Positions 13,250 through 23,501 of a DNA stretch of 27,124 nucleotides are shown one piece after another. The position numbers were made by a program, and so were the translations under genes. Where the stretch lies: contig JABUQX010021283.1 of the NCBI GenBank assembly GCA_015478945.1, positions 20,001 through 47,124 of the forward strand, written 5' to 3'. Every line of letters starts with the position of its first letter. Within the stretch, counting starts at the first letter, position 1. The notes below the pieces were generated by a model that did no database searches, was not told the origin of the DNA, and saw only the letters and a list, made by a program, of their open reading frames with translations. This DNA is from Trachelipus rathkii. Lineage: Eukaryota > Arthropoda > Malacostraca > Isopoda > Trachelipodidae.

Positions 13250-13331
13250 ATGGTTAAGCGCATATGTCGACTGTGCACACCTGGAGCTGAGCGTGAGCCG
13301 GAGCTTGGAGCTCGAATTAGCGGAGACCAGG
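13250..13331 (+). CDS. Candidate first coding exon with a Cys-x2-Cys motif
   Basis: An ATG at 13250 opens 27 codons that begin MVKRICRLCTPGAE and continue with charged and Gly-rich residues ending ISGDQ. The segment is far more GC-rich than its flanks and then meets a plausible 5' splice site, AGG|GTAGGA, with GT at 13332. It leaves one base of a split codon (phase 1), which matches the acceptor at 13576. The frame is also open upstream to a stop near 13207, so the true 5' border is uncertain. ICRLC resembles the start of insect ZAD zinc-finger modules, but the second Cys pair expected there is not seen, so no family is assigned. It could also be a chance open segment or part of an unrecognised repeat. 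Confidence 0.35.
13284..13311. repeat. Five GAGC words in 28 bp
   Basis: GAGC occurs at 13284, 13289, 13295, 13301 and 13308, about every 5 to 7 bases, inside the candidate first exon. In the reading frame this gives an alternating Glu-rich run. It may be coding bias or a short degenerate tandem repeat. Confidence 0.5.
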
Positions 13332-13576
13332 GTAGGAATGTTTTTTATCTATAGTCCTATACTAAATGAGTGAGAATTCCAATGCCGGCTGCCTATACAG
13401 TTTACCTTAGAGCTCCGCAGCATTCTTGTGTTAGTATTGTGTATAACATTAAGTTTAGTCTGGGTGACATGTGTTCATATTGACCAGGCAGCTCTAAATA
13501 TTGGCTTCTCATCGGGATGATTTCTGATTCTTACTCTGAGTTAGGTTGCGACGGGTGAACTATTGTCATTGTGCAG

Positions 13577-13779
13577 AGAATGGGAAACTTGTGAATGACC
13601 AACTGAAGAAACTTAAAAGTTGCTTGGAGCAGGCAACTAATCAGTCTAGCAATATGAAAGCAATGGAAAGAAAGCTCTTCTACCTCTCTGGCAAATCCGT
13701 TTCTGAAAAGTTTTATTTTATATTTCTATACGATTCGTCATGTATTCATCTTAAAATTTTCATTAATCTGCTGAATTAA
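13577..13779 (+). CDS. Candidate coiled-coil exon
   Basis: A 3' splice-like site (TATTGTCATTGTGCAG) ends at 13576. The frame that follows encodes a mixed, non-AT-biased peptide, NGKLVNDQLKKLKSCLEQA, then residues through about 13710 with Leu/Met spaced 3-4 apart, consistent with an amphipathic helix or short coiled coil. The first two bases (AG) complete the codon begun by the G at 13331, giving Glu, so a 245-bp GT-AG intron would join the two segments in frame. After about 13710 the reading turns into Phe/Ile-rich, intron-like text and stops at 13777-13779, so the real exon may end earlier; GT at 13699-13700 is a weak donor. No protein family is recognised. Together the two segments would give about 94 residues if the stop is real. 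Confidence 0.4.
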
Positions 13780-14640
13780 TAATGTTGGTTCTTGAATTTT
13801 TAAGTTGCATATTAATATGGCTTCTTGAAACTGGGGGATCATGAAATATGTAGATTAAAATGTTTTTTTGAATATTTAGAAATTTTAAAGCTTATAATAT
13901 CTTTTTGCATTACCTACATTTTCGAAATGATTACGGGGTTCTTGAAATTTGTTGAGGTTAATCTGACTTCTTGAAATAGAAAGAGGCTTTTGAAACTTAG
14001 TATTTATATATATACCTTTCTAATACAAATTTGTATCTAGAGATTACACAACTCGCTGCTTTGAAATTATTCATTATTGCTCTTGGAGATTTTTGAAATT
14101 AATTTGTGTAGGTTTATCATCTTGAGTAGCATCTGTCTAGATAGAACAAGTGCCTTAAAATCTTTCAGATTTCGAGTAATAATCAATATTGATCTTAAGA
14201 TTAGAAATTATTAGAGATATAAAACTCAGGGTGTCTATAAAATACCCTATATGAGATACTCTCTAGAAAATTTTTAAGATCAAATAAATATATTTAAGAT
14301 TATATATTTTTATATTTATGAACCAATTTGAAAAGCATTAAAATAAACTTGTTCATTAAATCTGGTTCCATGTATTTTGATATACAAAAGAAATTACCCT
14401 TTCCTATAAAATTTTTTGAGTTCTTACAAACAGATAACTTTCTAAAATTGTAAACCTTCTTCTTCTGAGAAGATAATTTTTTAGTAATTTTGAATTTTTT
14501 TTGAGAGAATAAAAATCTATAAACTTCATATTTGTAAAGATCTCAACTTAGGAGTTAAATAATGTTTTTCTATCTATTAACTACTTAGAGTACTTATTAT
14601 AAAGATATACAATCTGTCTTCGCTCTATCGTCATTCTGAG
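13780..14640. other. T-rich, intron-like stretch with repeated TTGAAA words
   Basis: No open frame is supported. The + strand is T-rich and carries at least seven related words of the form CTTGAAA or TTTGAAA: 13789, 13821, 13939, 13967, 13987, 14058 and 14089. Their spacing is irregular. The texture fits an intron or 3' flank of the preceding candidate exons. From 14270 onward the text becomes AT-rich. Confidence 0.45.
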
Positions 14641-15620
14641 GTTATATAAAAAATTATTTATTATATATGAGTAGTAGGGTTGTATGTAATTATTATATTA
14701 ATTTTATAGTACAATATATATTTATTATTATATTATGCATATATTTCAATTTTAATTTATCAAAAGAGATTTCAGGTAATAAGCACAAAATAACTATATC
14801 TTAATCATCTACTACAGCTTCTTCTAATTAAATACCATCATCAATTATAAAATATAGGTATAAAATATTTATATGTTGTTTATTTGTCAATTAATTGAGC
14901 AAAATCAAATGGAATATGGCTCATGTAGATAAAGTTTGCATACCCCGAATTGTGTCTGCTTTGAGGCCGCCAAAAAATTATACAAGGTAATATATGCTAT
15001 AAAACTTTTAAGCAATTAGGTTTAGGATGAGCTTTAGATTTAATCACACTAATATTATACATTCATATACTATATATCTAAAGGTTCAATAATATTTAAC
15101 TAAAATAACTAAAATAGTAGCATAGGAATTAAATATATAATAAATATTAAATTATATTAGAGATGAACAGATATTGTATACATAATAACAGTATATATGA
15201 ATTAAGATTATATATTGCAATAATATTGATTATAAATTTTACTCAATAAAATATATATATAATATAATATAATATTATAAATTTACAAACTAAGCTAAAA
15301 AATATATATATTAAATTAACTTGTATATCTATCTGCCTATCAGAAAATTGCTGCGATTTAAACCAGAATAATAATAATATATAACCTATAAATGGTACAT
15401 ATAATCCTTTTTCTTATCTATGACACTAATATATATATATAATATATAAATGAGATCTAAAAAAGGAGAGAATAATTATAAATTAATAATACTTATAACA
15501 GCTACTATATTGGGGTATTATAATATAATATATTGAATATAATATTATATAATAGTACATAATTATATATCTAATAAATAGATAGATAGAAGATTAATAC
15601 TTATAGGAGTAGATATCATT
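14641..15620. other. Very AT-rich stretch flanking a small exon-like segment
   Basis: TA-, TAATA- and TTATA-rich text with short irregular tandem runs, for example TAATA repeats at 15259-15276 and an imperfect palindromic TA-rich zone at 15516-15560. Apart from 14900-14986, described separately, I see no coding texture. Confidence 0.55.
14916..14986 (+). CDS. Candidate small coding exon
   Basis: An ATG at 14916 (context GGAATATGG) opens 23 codons, MAHVDKVCIPRIVSALRPPK followed by NYT, and runs into a good 5' splice site, ACAAG|GTAATA, with GT at 14987, leaving two bases (phase 2). The segment is GC-richer than the surrounding AT-rich text and its residues are varied and protein-like. The frame is open upstream only to a stop at about 14892-14894, so it could be an initial exon or the end of an internal exon whose acceptor lies near 14899. 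It cannot be joined in phase to the 13577 candidate using the donor at 13699. The family is not recognised, and a chance open segment remains possible. Confidence 0.3.
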
Positions 15621-16060
15621 AATGTCTTACTTAGCTTTCACACGCTAATCAGATATCAGTTATCACTCACCGCTGATATCAATTTAGAGGAGATAAAGGT
15701 ATTGCGAGTCTATATCGCAGAGACAAAGAGAATACGACATGAGTTTATGACATGAGCACGGACAGAGCTGCTGTATTATAGTAAAGAAGACCTAATATCC
15801 GATCACAATATATGATGACGATCTACTAATTAGTGCAAAACAGCAATGCTTCAGTACCGATCAGAGAACCGCACTCCAACACACTGGAGTAATAAATCGC
15901 AAATTCAAGGGAGTATAACGCGCGAGATCCCTCAACATAAATGGTGATAATTAGAACACTGAAGGCACATGGATTCATTCCATTACTCACGCAACCACAT
16001 GTATAGGGTCCACGAGACCATACATTGGCAACCTCATGAATCATCAACTCCCGCTAAATT
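15621..16060. other. Mixed sequence, no supported gene
   Basis: A less AT-rich stretch that contains a 73-codon minus-strand open frame (15826-16047) beginning with two Met codons. Its predicted product is Cys-containing but matches nothing I recognise, and its length is within chance expectation. No splice context or repeat supports it. Confidence 0.4.
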
Positions 16061-17009
16061 ATCTCATCCTTATCAATTGACACTATTATATTCTCAGCAC
16101 TTCTAGCAAACAACACATTATATAAACTCACTTCTCATTACAGTACATTATTACGTTCAACACGACTTCAAAATACTAATTTATATATTACTATCTTCAA
16201 GCTCATAGTTACTCAGTCACCAAGTCGGTTAATCACTAACACATCTCTCACTAATACATTCGCTTAACAAACCGACTATCAAATTTCATGTCCTTCAACA
16301 CGTGAACAATACTAATTATCTAACATATATTTCATTTTTTTCTACTACATTATACTTCCATTCTATCACACAACTACACATTATCTATAAACGATATATC
16401 TCCTCTAATTTTATATTTAATCTTAATATTCTCTCACACCTAACATGATCCCACCTTATAATGTCATCTTTTGAAGACACATTAAATTTAGAACTATATT
16501 TCATATTCCAGATCATATGATTCCTCTACACATATTAAATAAGTAATTATAAACACAAAGCGTACAAATATAACCTTACATATAATAATAATAGATCAAA
16601 TAATGAATACTACAAAGAGCATTCATCATATATACATTAGTCAATATACTCATACATACGAGACTAGAGTCGATTTATATATCTGTCACAGCATCACCTG
16701 CGCTGACCATTCAATCAACTTTGCACATACTACAGTTCTACATGTTCATATAAAATCGTATGCCGCTACTATGATTCCCACACACAACTATTCACATAAC
16801 TCAGTCTAAATGAAGTTTGAATACGATCTCATATTGACACTATTGCTCGCTATTTAGATATAACTTAATCTATTTATTAGCTTGGCTCTAACGGCATCCT
16901 AAAGACTCAGTAGACTCATGATTCACGTGATGAGATCGAGGTTTACATGAGTTCCTCAATCTTAGCTAGCACGCATATTAGATGGTAAAGTTTAGCGTGC
17001 TTGTAGTAC

Positions 17010-17077
17010 GCTCGAGCAGCGGGGCGGCGGAGGGAGCGTGATCGAGCCGGCGGGCCCCCGGCAGATCGTCGGTAGGG
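17010..17077. other. Short GC-rich island with hairpin
   Basis: About 68 bp of strongly GC- and CpG-rich sequence sit in AT-rich surroundings. They contain a hairpin, GCCGG (17046-17050) with CCGGC (17058-17062), whose loop holds GGGCCC, flanked by GATCG at 17040 and again at 17064. TCGAGC occurs at 17012 and 17042. A 75-codon frame starts here with GTG (17038-17265) but loses any coding texture at once. The origin is unknown. Confidence 0.5.
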
Positions 17078-20000
17078 TTGTAGTGTCTAGCCCTCTAGCA
17101 GTAATAGAGGCGTTTGTAATACTCTTGAGTCATTCTAATTCTCAGCGAGAGATGCGTCTAGTCAAGCCTCCATTTTTTACATACCTACTAATATCTAATA
17201 GTACTCTGATTCCTCGTATTATCTCAATCATCGTCGAATTACTTCTCTTATTCTTTATTGAATAGTAACATGCGTAATAATCTACAACAAGAGTGAGTCA
17301 ATTATCCTTACCGTCGATATAGATAATAGGATATGGAAGCATCCCTCACATTACATCTCCAATCTCACAATATAATTATACTTAATCACACCAATATTAT
17401 CCACAATAGAGACAATCCACCTATCAACTTCGAATTATATATCATACTAACCCAGAATTATACATAAACACTCAACTACAATATATAAGAGTATAACCAA
17501 ATATACGTGAACATTATAACACACAAAATACCACTATGAGTTAGCGTACTACTAATCATACTTATATATCACATCAAATAACACTAATCACCATAATAGA
17601 TCACCAATGATAAATTTATTCTTACAAATATCAATAGACAATATCATCGAAATAGCAATAAACTTTTCACAATAATGTATGATTTATTTTCAATATATAA
17701 GTTCCAACTCCATTAAAAAATTAAATATTGCGCAGATAAATAGATTATAATATAATCATTATATAATAATATTTATGCACTAATATAAGACTTCCTAAAA
17801 TTAAATTATATATAATATACCAAAAATATATAAGAGTAAATAATACACATTACAGTCTATAATATAGCATTATTTTTTATCATTGATTCATTGAGACGAA
17901 CCACTCCAGAAGCTCTTATTTCTCAGTTGAGGCAGATCATAAGCCAATGTCTATCGAATGAATAAGCTTAATTTAGCATTGAAATTAATATGAATATATG
18001 TAGTCACTGAAACAATGTCATACATACATTACTTCTAAAATCAGATCACCTTTATTTCACATACTACTCATATAAGGAGAGACTGTACAGTCACATTTGC
18101 TCCGGGATATCACATATCCAGTACCAAATAATAATTCCGAATACGATTATATACAGCTTAATACATTATATTTAGCAGAAAGCCCCACCCTACTTATTAA
18201 TATTTAAATAATTTTATTTTGCTTATATATCCTTTTATCATTTATTAATAACTAGATAAGCATAATAATAATAGTATAATAGATTACACTACTAAACACT
18301 AACTCAATATTATTATAACTCATTATTTACCCCTATTATAATATTATAACCTAACAAGTTACTCTATCAAATTTACTACACACCTTACTATTACTTTAAA
18401 CATTAAAAGGTACATTAAAATTACTCATAAGTTAATAATAATATATGACTACATGAGGCACCAAAATCTAAGAACTAAAATTTATAAATTTGATTCTTGG
18501 TCCATATTAGCACATATCTATCTATATCTAACTATATCATATCTACACCTTCTCTGCACTCTATGATTTGACAGTTCTCTAGTAATCATCTATCGAGTAT
18601 CTTATGCGAGATTAACAAGTATTCTTCCACAATTTCGGATCGCGTCAAAATTATAAAATTGCTATCATACTTTTTTTAAATTAACATCTAAAACAAATAA
18701 ACTAACCCGTTATTCATATTGCAGATCCATCATAAACCACACACTATTCACTAACACCATCATCATAAATTTAGTGTAAACTCATTTGTGCCCAGTATTT
18801 TCAGTAAGTAGTCTTTACCCGTCCCATTCGACTCACTGCACACTCATATCTCATCAGACTACAAAATGCACATCATGATCTCATCTATATCTACAGTACT
18901 ATGATGCCTCTTCGCCTACTCTCCGTCATGATGCTTAACCTCTTCTAACCACAGAGAGAGCTTCCTGATTGGGACTCGTTGATCCTGCATTATATGCAGC
19001 CATTCCTGTAGGCGAGTAAACTGGCCTAGCAATTGTCGATCTTTAACTTTCTCTCAATGACGGGTATGCATACGTTTTATGAGATCTCTGGATGTATTCC
19101 TCACAGATATATAGATGGGGATCAAGAAAATGATACATGTGAGTTGGGTAGACATTACACATTGATCGATTGATTGTAAATGAGTTAGTCAGACTTGAGC
19201 ACTCCTATCGAAATTGTTCATCGAATTGCGCATATGTGTGACATAGTCTAAATAGAATGAGAAGTAACTTATATGTTTATTAATACTAAGCAATATATAC
19301 TGACACTTTATCTATATTCTTATTTCTCCTCTCACCTATCCTTATCCTTCTTATATCCTACCTACTATTACTAATAGTTCTGTATAATCATCCCGTGGGT
19401 GACATTTCATTAATTGCCTTCATATATTTTTCTCTATTGCAATACTATAAACAAATTAGTCTTCTTTACAGTGCCTCCCAGATTATGTTCATGTATCTGA
19501 GTCAGCGTGTCTACTAATTGTCATATTTCATATTTTTATCTAGCGAGTAGAGAGCTCTATACACTACATACTATACACAACTGTTCTATACTGTGCGAGA
19601 TTAATCACCTATAGCGTATCTCAACTTCTGTTAATAGTAGCAATCACTCTATTCGTAGTCCTACCTATTCACTTCTCCATCCGAAATGCTCACTTAAATA
19701 ACCTATATTCGATACACTAATCAGAACAGAACATACACGAGTATCCATAACAGCATGATCATACTCCATTACTCTAATACCTCTACATCTACTATATACA
19801 CACATCCAATAGCATCTAGATCATCTACACACAGACATATCACACTACTTATCTAGAGACACACGACACAGAGCAATTCAGTCAACTTTCAACTTAGCAT
19901 ATTCCGATACTCACTACAATCAGATAACAAACTTAGTACTACTCTACTACTACGACTTACTATCTTAGGTGGATTACTACTAGAAAATGCTAGCTACTAT

Positions 20001-20117
20001 ATTAACATCAACTTCTACACATTTCAAACTCATCTACTTACTTCTATCTGATCACAAGAAATAATATATGCAGCACTTCCTCTATATTTCTCAGTGACAT
20101 TGTCACCCACTATTAAG

Positions 20118-20158
20118 AGCCTACTTACTTTCTAACACATAGGCTTACTTACTTACTT
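20118..20158. repeat. ACTT microsatellite with flanking inverted hexamer
   Basis: Two short ACTT runs (about 20123-20130 and 20146-20158) form imperfect direct repeats, each followed by a T-rich TAAC. The hexamer AGCCTA (20118-20123) is inverted as TAGGCT (20140-20145). Just upstream GTGAC-ATT-GTCAC forms a 5-bp hairpin. Confidence 0.45.
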
Positions 20159-21262
20159 TTTAACTCTTTGTTAATGTTATGGTTGCATTAAGTTATATTG
20201 ATTCAATAGACTGTTCATGTACGACAACCGCTATATTCTACCTTAGTATTATTTTTTATCTCCCCTATGGTATATTATTTGAATTATTCTCAACATATTA
20301 AATCTATTGTGTTCATGTATTTCTTCTATTATATTTATTCATTTATTCACACTCTTCATTCATTATTCTCCGAGTCTCTATTGACATTAATCTATCCTAT
20401 TATCTATCTATGCTCAGCTCACGCTTCTCAAACGACCTTATACCTGATCACCTTTTCTTTGATAACTATCCTATCGCTATATGCCATCAGGTACCAAACT
20501 CACTATCGAAGCTGATGTCTTGCATATCTCGAGCCTACCGATCAGATCACAATTTGATATGTCAAGAGCATTGACTCTCCGAAGAGAGACACCAACTCGT
20601 TATACACTCCATAACAAGTCTAATCCTCCGGATACGAACACCCGAGCGACATCCACCGATACCATCCTAGCGATACGCATCTGCATCTCATGCTGCAATC
20701 AGTACGTTAATGCTAACACCATATCATAGTACAGGCAGTAATGCAGTAAGAGAGTGAGTACTGCATCGTGAGCACATCTGAGTCTCAACTACACGCATAT
20801 CGACAGTTCTGATACCTACGAGGACATCATCCCCAAGCACGCATTAGTCACACTAGCGCAGCTCTACTCAGTTCCCTCGATCGATCTCTATCGCAGCGAG
20901 ACCCATGCGACATCAAGCCGTACATTTCACATCGAGCGACGACAGTCTTCACTTTTGCGCCGTATATGCGGTTATCAATATAATCATCTTATGTTTCAGT
21001 CACAGAGAGAGCAATCAATCATAATGCTGGCCAACTGAGCGAAACTGCACCATCCTATTTCATGCTCTAGACACTCTATTGCTCTCTCTAACGACTTAAC
21101 TGATACTTTTCTCTCACTCTGAGCTCAGTAACGGTATGTGAGTCCTCCCGAGTAAGGTCGCCCAGGCACCTTCCGACATTGATACTATTATCATCAGAGG
21201 TCCTCGAGTGAAATTAATAGTGATGCAATAGCTGCGATTATCTACACAGAACCTGAGATCAT

Positions 21263-21287
21263 GTATTCCAGAGCATTCATGGAATAC
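21263..21287. repeat. 8-bp hairpin with 9-nt loop
   Basis: GTATTCCA (21263-21270) and TGGAATAC (21280-21287) are perfect complements around GAGCATTCA. It lies inside the minus-strand open frame 21114-21359, so it is either coding coincidence or evidence that the frame is not real. Confidence 0.5.
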
Positions 21288-21365
21288 TTCGTGCTTATAC
21301 TTGAGTGCTATGACACCTCGAGTCAATCTGCCGTGAAGCCAGTATATCTGGACTGACAATCGGAG

Positions 21366-21376
21366 TGGCCTAGCGG
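21366..21376 (+). promoter_or_regulatory. Isolated tRNA A-box-like word
   Basis: TGGCCTAGCGG matches the internal RNA polymerase III A-box consensus TRGCNNAGYGG and is followed by TAGAGGC, as in many tRNA-derived SINE heads. I find no B box (GGTTCGANTCC) at the expected 30-60 bp downstream, and the arms do not fold as a tRNA. It is at most a decayed tRNA-like head and may be chance. Confidence 0.15.
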
Positions 21377-21601
21377 TAGAGGCTCATGAGAAGTACCTCC
21401 AGCCGAGTCGCCATAGTTGAGTAATCGTACAACCGAAACACATCCGTGTGTCTGTAAGATACAGGAACATTGTAATCGGATTCTGATGTTGAGCAGAAGC
21501 TAAGTTTCAGATACATACTGTGTATATATCCCATTCGTCGAGCAGCAGGGATGTGAGACACTTGGTGAGATAAACGGTGATCGTCTGTGAAATGTGGCTT
21601 A

Positions 21602-21636
21602 CTCTTAGATATTAGTGGGTTGTTGTACTCTAAGAG
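21602..21636. repeat. 8-bp inverted repeat with 19-nt loop
   Basis: CTCTTAGA (21602-21609) and TCTAAGAG (21629-21636) are exact reverse complements. No gene borders it. Confidence 0.45.
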
Positions 21637-22187
21637 AAGTTATTTTGCACATCATGAGTATATGGAACATGAGATGAATGCGAGTAGAATCTGTCGAGAT
21701 TGGCTAATAATGTAATTATGTGTTAACTACCGCGTATTGAATCAGAGACGAGATGTGCTGGATAGAAAATTTGAGAGTTATTGATATTAGTCGGATATAA
21801 TTAAGACACAAGATATATTATGACTCTACAGTGGCGAGATTTAATAATTTCAGTAAAGGTATGAGGATTTATTTATACATTATTTACAGCGTTATTTCTA
21901 CTTCTTGAGAAATTTAATTTATAATAAGGATAGAAGTACATAGGCAGTAATTATTCGCATTCTGACTATAAGGAGTCTCGTGTAAATATATATAAAAGGT
22001 AAATTATCGTTATGGTATATCTGAGAATTAATTCTTCAATAAATAGGTGAAATAACTGCAGATTACCTATCCGTATCTTTGAGATGAATATTACGTATCC
22101 ATAATGAGTGATCATGTATACTTACAAATATACCAGGTTCGAGTAAAAAGTAAGACTTTTGATAAATCTGGTCAAGTACGAGCGACT

Positions 22188-22208
22188 CTCATACACTCAA
22201 CGTATGAG
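22188..22208. repeat. 7-bp hairpin with 7-nt loop
   Basis: CTCATAC (22188-22194) and GTATGAG (22202-22208) pair around ACTCAAC. It lies about 44 bp after the B-box-like word at 22136, with no evident link. Confidence 0.45.
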
Positions 22209-23194
22209 TCATACCGGAGTTGAGATACTGCCAAGAGGAATACTGGTAAATTCTCGTATGACTTTGATGCCTAAATCTGAGTAATTGGATATGAGGTAGT
22301 AATTACATTTATTACTTGAAAACATGAACCGGATTCGGAATTTAAAGTGTCATGAAATTCTAAGTAGAAGAGTAGGAGTGATGAGTATGTCGTAAGTGGG
22401 AGGGAGCTAGAACGACCAAACGGAATAAAGAGAGAATCAAGTTAGAGATTCACAGATAGGTGATTCAGCACAACTACTGAGTACGGGATTTATTATCTGG
22501 ATAGCTCACACCGACACGACCCGGCTAATCAGCACCTGCACATAAGTATACGCACTTATCATAGTGTATATTAAAACCACACCGAGAAATACATCATTAA
22601 ATTATCTGAGTACTCAGAGCTAATCGCACCTTTACTACAGCACCAAAATGAGTCATCATCCAAGCACGCGACTACAAGGTGCGACGGACTAATCCTAATT
22701 AACAGTTCCGATATTAATACATAATAATTATTGTAGTAACAATAATTTGGATGTCTAAGAGCGTATGTTTGATTAACACAGCATCGAGTGAGTGACGCGT
22801 AAGTAAGACGCGGCGCATTCTCTAAGACGAAACGCTACTAATCGCAGCGTGCGACAGAATCATATCGTATCATGTCGTTATAAACGCTCGGGGAGTTAGG
22901 TGTCTATCTGGCAGACCGGCGAGATAGCGTAGACGAGGTATGTAACTGCAACACATGTGAAAGCGTCTATTGTGTATTGGCCTTGTGCTCCATGATCTGT
23001 CCAGTAGCATAGAGTTCTTTGTACGGTGAGGATGCTGTTTCCCAAGATCAAGCGAGTGTTTATTCTTGAAATGTTTACTTGTTCAATTGCATTACACGTG
23101 TTAAAAAGCATGTGGATTTTCGGTAGACCTAGTATTCGTGTGTTTTTGCCTGTTCAACGGTATTCCACTAAGATGAAAAGCTAGTGCTCAGCGC

Positions 23195-23222
23195 TGTGCT
23201 GTCCTGTGAAACACGCAGCACA
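23195..23222. repeat. 7-bp hairpin next to a donor-like site
   Basis: TGTGCTG (23195-23201) pairs with CAGCACA (23216-23222) around 14 nt. Two bases later GTAAGTAT (23225-23232) matches the U1-binding part of a 5' splice site almost ideally, but all frames upstream are closed by nearby stops, so no exon is supported. Confidence 0.4.
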
Positions 23223-23501
23223 CTGTAAGTATCTCACTGCTGATCTCCTTTCACGACAAATTGTTAAGGAATACACGAATACTAATACTAGCAATAGACA
23301 GAATGCATGACGACTTGCATCTTATATATATCTATGGAGAGTATGATAATACTAATAACAAAAAGTAAGATACTCTAGATACACAGATGACATAAGAATA
23401 TATGACCACAAAATTCATAGATCATACTAATCACATATGATCATTTATGAGAGCTAATAAGTACACCATAATGAATAATTAGAGATGATATCACTAAGTA
23501 A

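Larger units (their letters stand above)
16061..20470. other. G-poor, C-biased gene-free stretch
   Basis: The + strand is strongly depleted in G. In 17341-17400 I count 0 G and 17 C, and in 19741-19800 3 G and 17 C. Words such as CACAC, ATCAC, CTATC and TCTAC dominate. Open frames at 16603-16809 and 20267-20515 follow from this composition (Thr/His-rich and Tyr/Ile/Leu-rich) and show no family motif. The exception is a short GC-rich island at 17010-17077. No RNA gene or transposon end is recognised. Confidence 0.5.
20471..21560. other. GC-richer mixed sequence, no supported gene
   Basis: This is the least AT-rich long stretch outside the LINE. Open frames at 20481-20729 (+, 82 codons), 21114-21359 (-, 81) and 21370-21561 (-, 63) reach lengths expected by chance at this composition. 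The two minus-strand frames lie 10 bp apart but in different phases. None shows a motif, splice context or similarity I recognise. A perfect hairpin occurs at 21263-21287 and a tRNA-like A-box word at 21366. Confidence 0.4.
21561..22500. other. G-biased gene-free stretch
   Basis: The + strand bias is opposite to that of 16061-20470. In 21661-21720 I count 16 G and 5 C. No open frame of 60 codons or more occurs. Two clear hairpins are present (21602-21636 and 22188-22208). A lone B-box-like word GGTTCGAGT (22136-22144) has no partner A box. Confidence 0.5.

Noticed and set aside
15826..16047. 73-codon minus-strand open frame starting Met-Met, with several Cys
   Set aside because: The length is expected by chance at this base composition. 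No family motif, splice context or repeat homology is visible.
17038..17265. 75-codon frame starting in the GC-rich island
   Set aside because: It starts at GTG, and coding texture disappears as soon as the island ends.
20267..20515. Hydrophobic Tyr/Ile/Leu-rich 82-codon frame that looks like a mitochondrial membrane protein
   Set aside because: The hydrophobicity follows from T- and C-rich sequence. No respiratory-subunit motif is present and the neighbours are not organellar genes.
20481..20729. 82-codon plus-strand frame with ATG, Thr/Arg/Ser-rich
   Set aside because: It overlaps the preceding frame, shows no motif, and is within chance length in a GC-richer patch with fewer stops.
21114..21561. 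Two neighbouring minus-strand frames (81 and 63 codons) that might be one broken gene
   Set aside because: They are out of phase across a 10-bp gap, share no recognisable family, and one contains a perfect hairpin. Each is within chance length.
22896..23111. 71-codon minus-strand frame with hydrophobic C-terminal part
   Set aside because: No signal peptide, conserved motif or supporting context, and the length is within chance.
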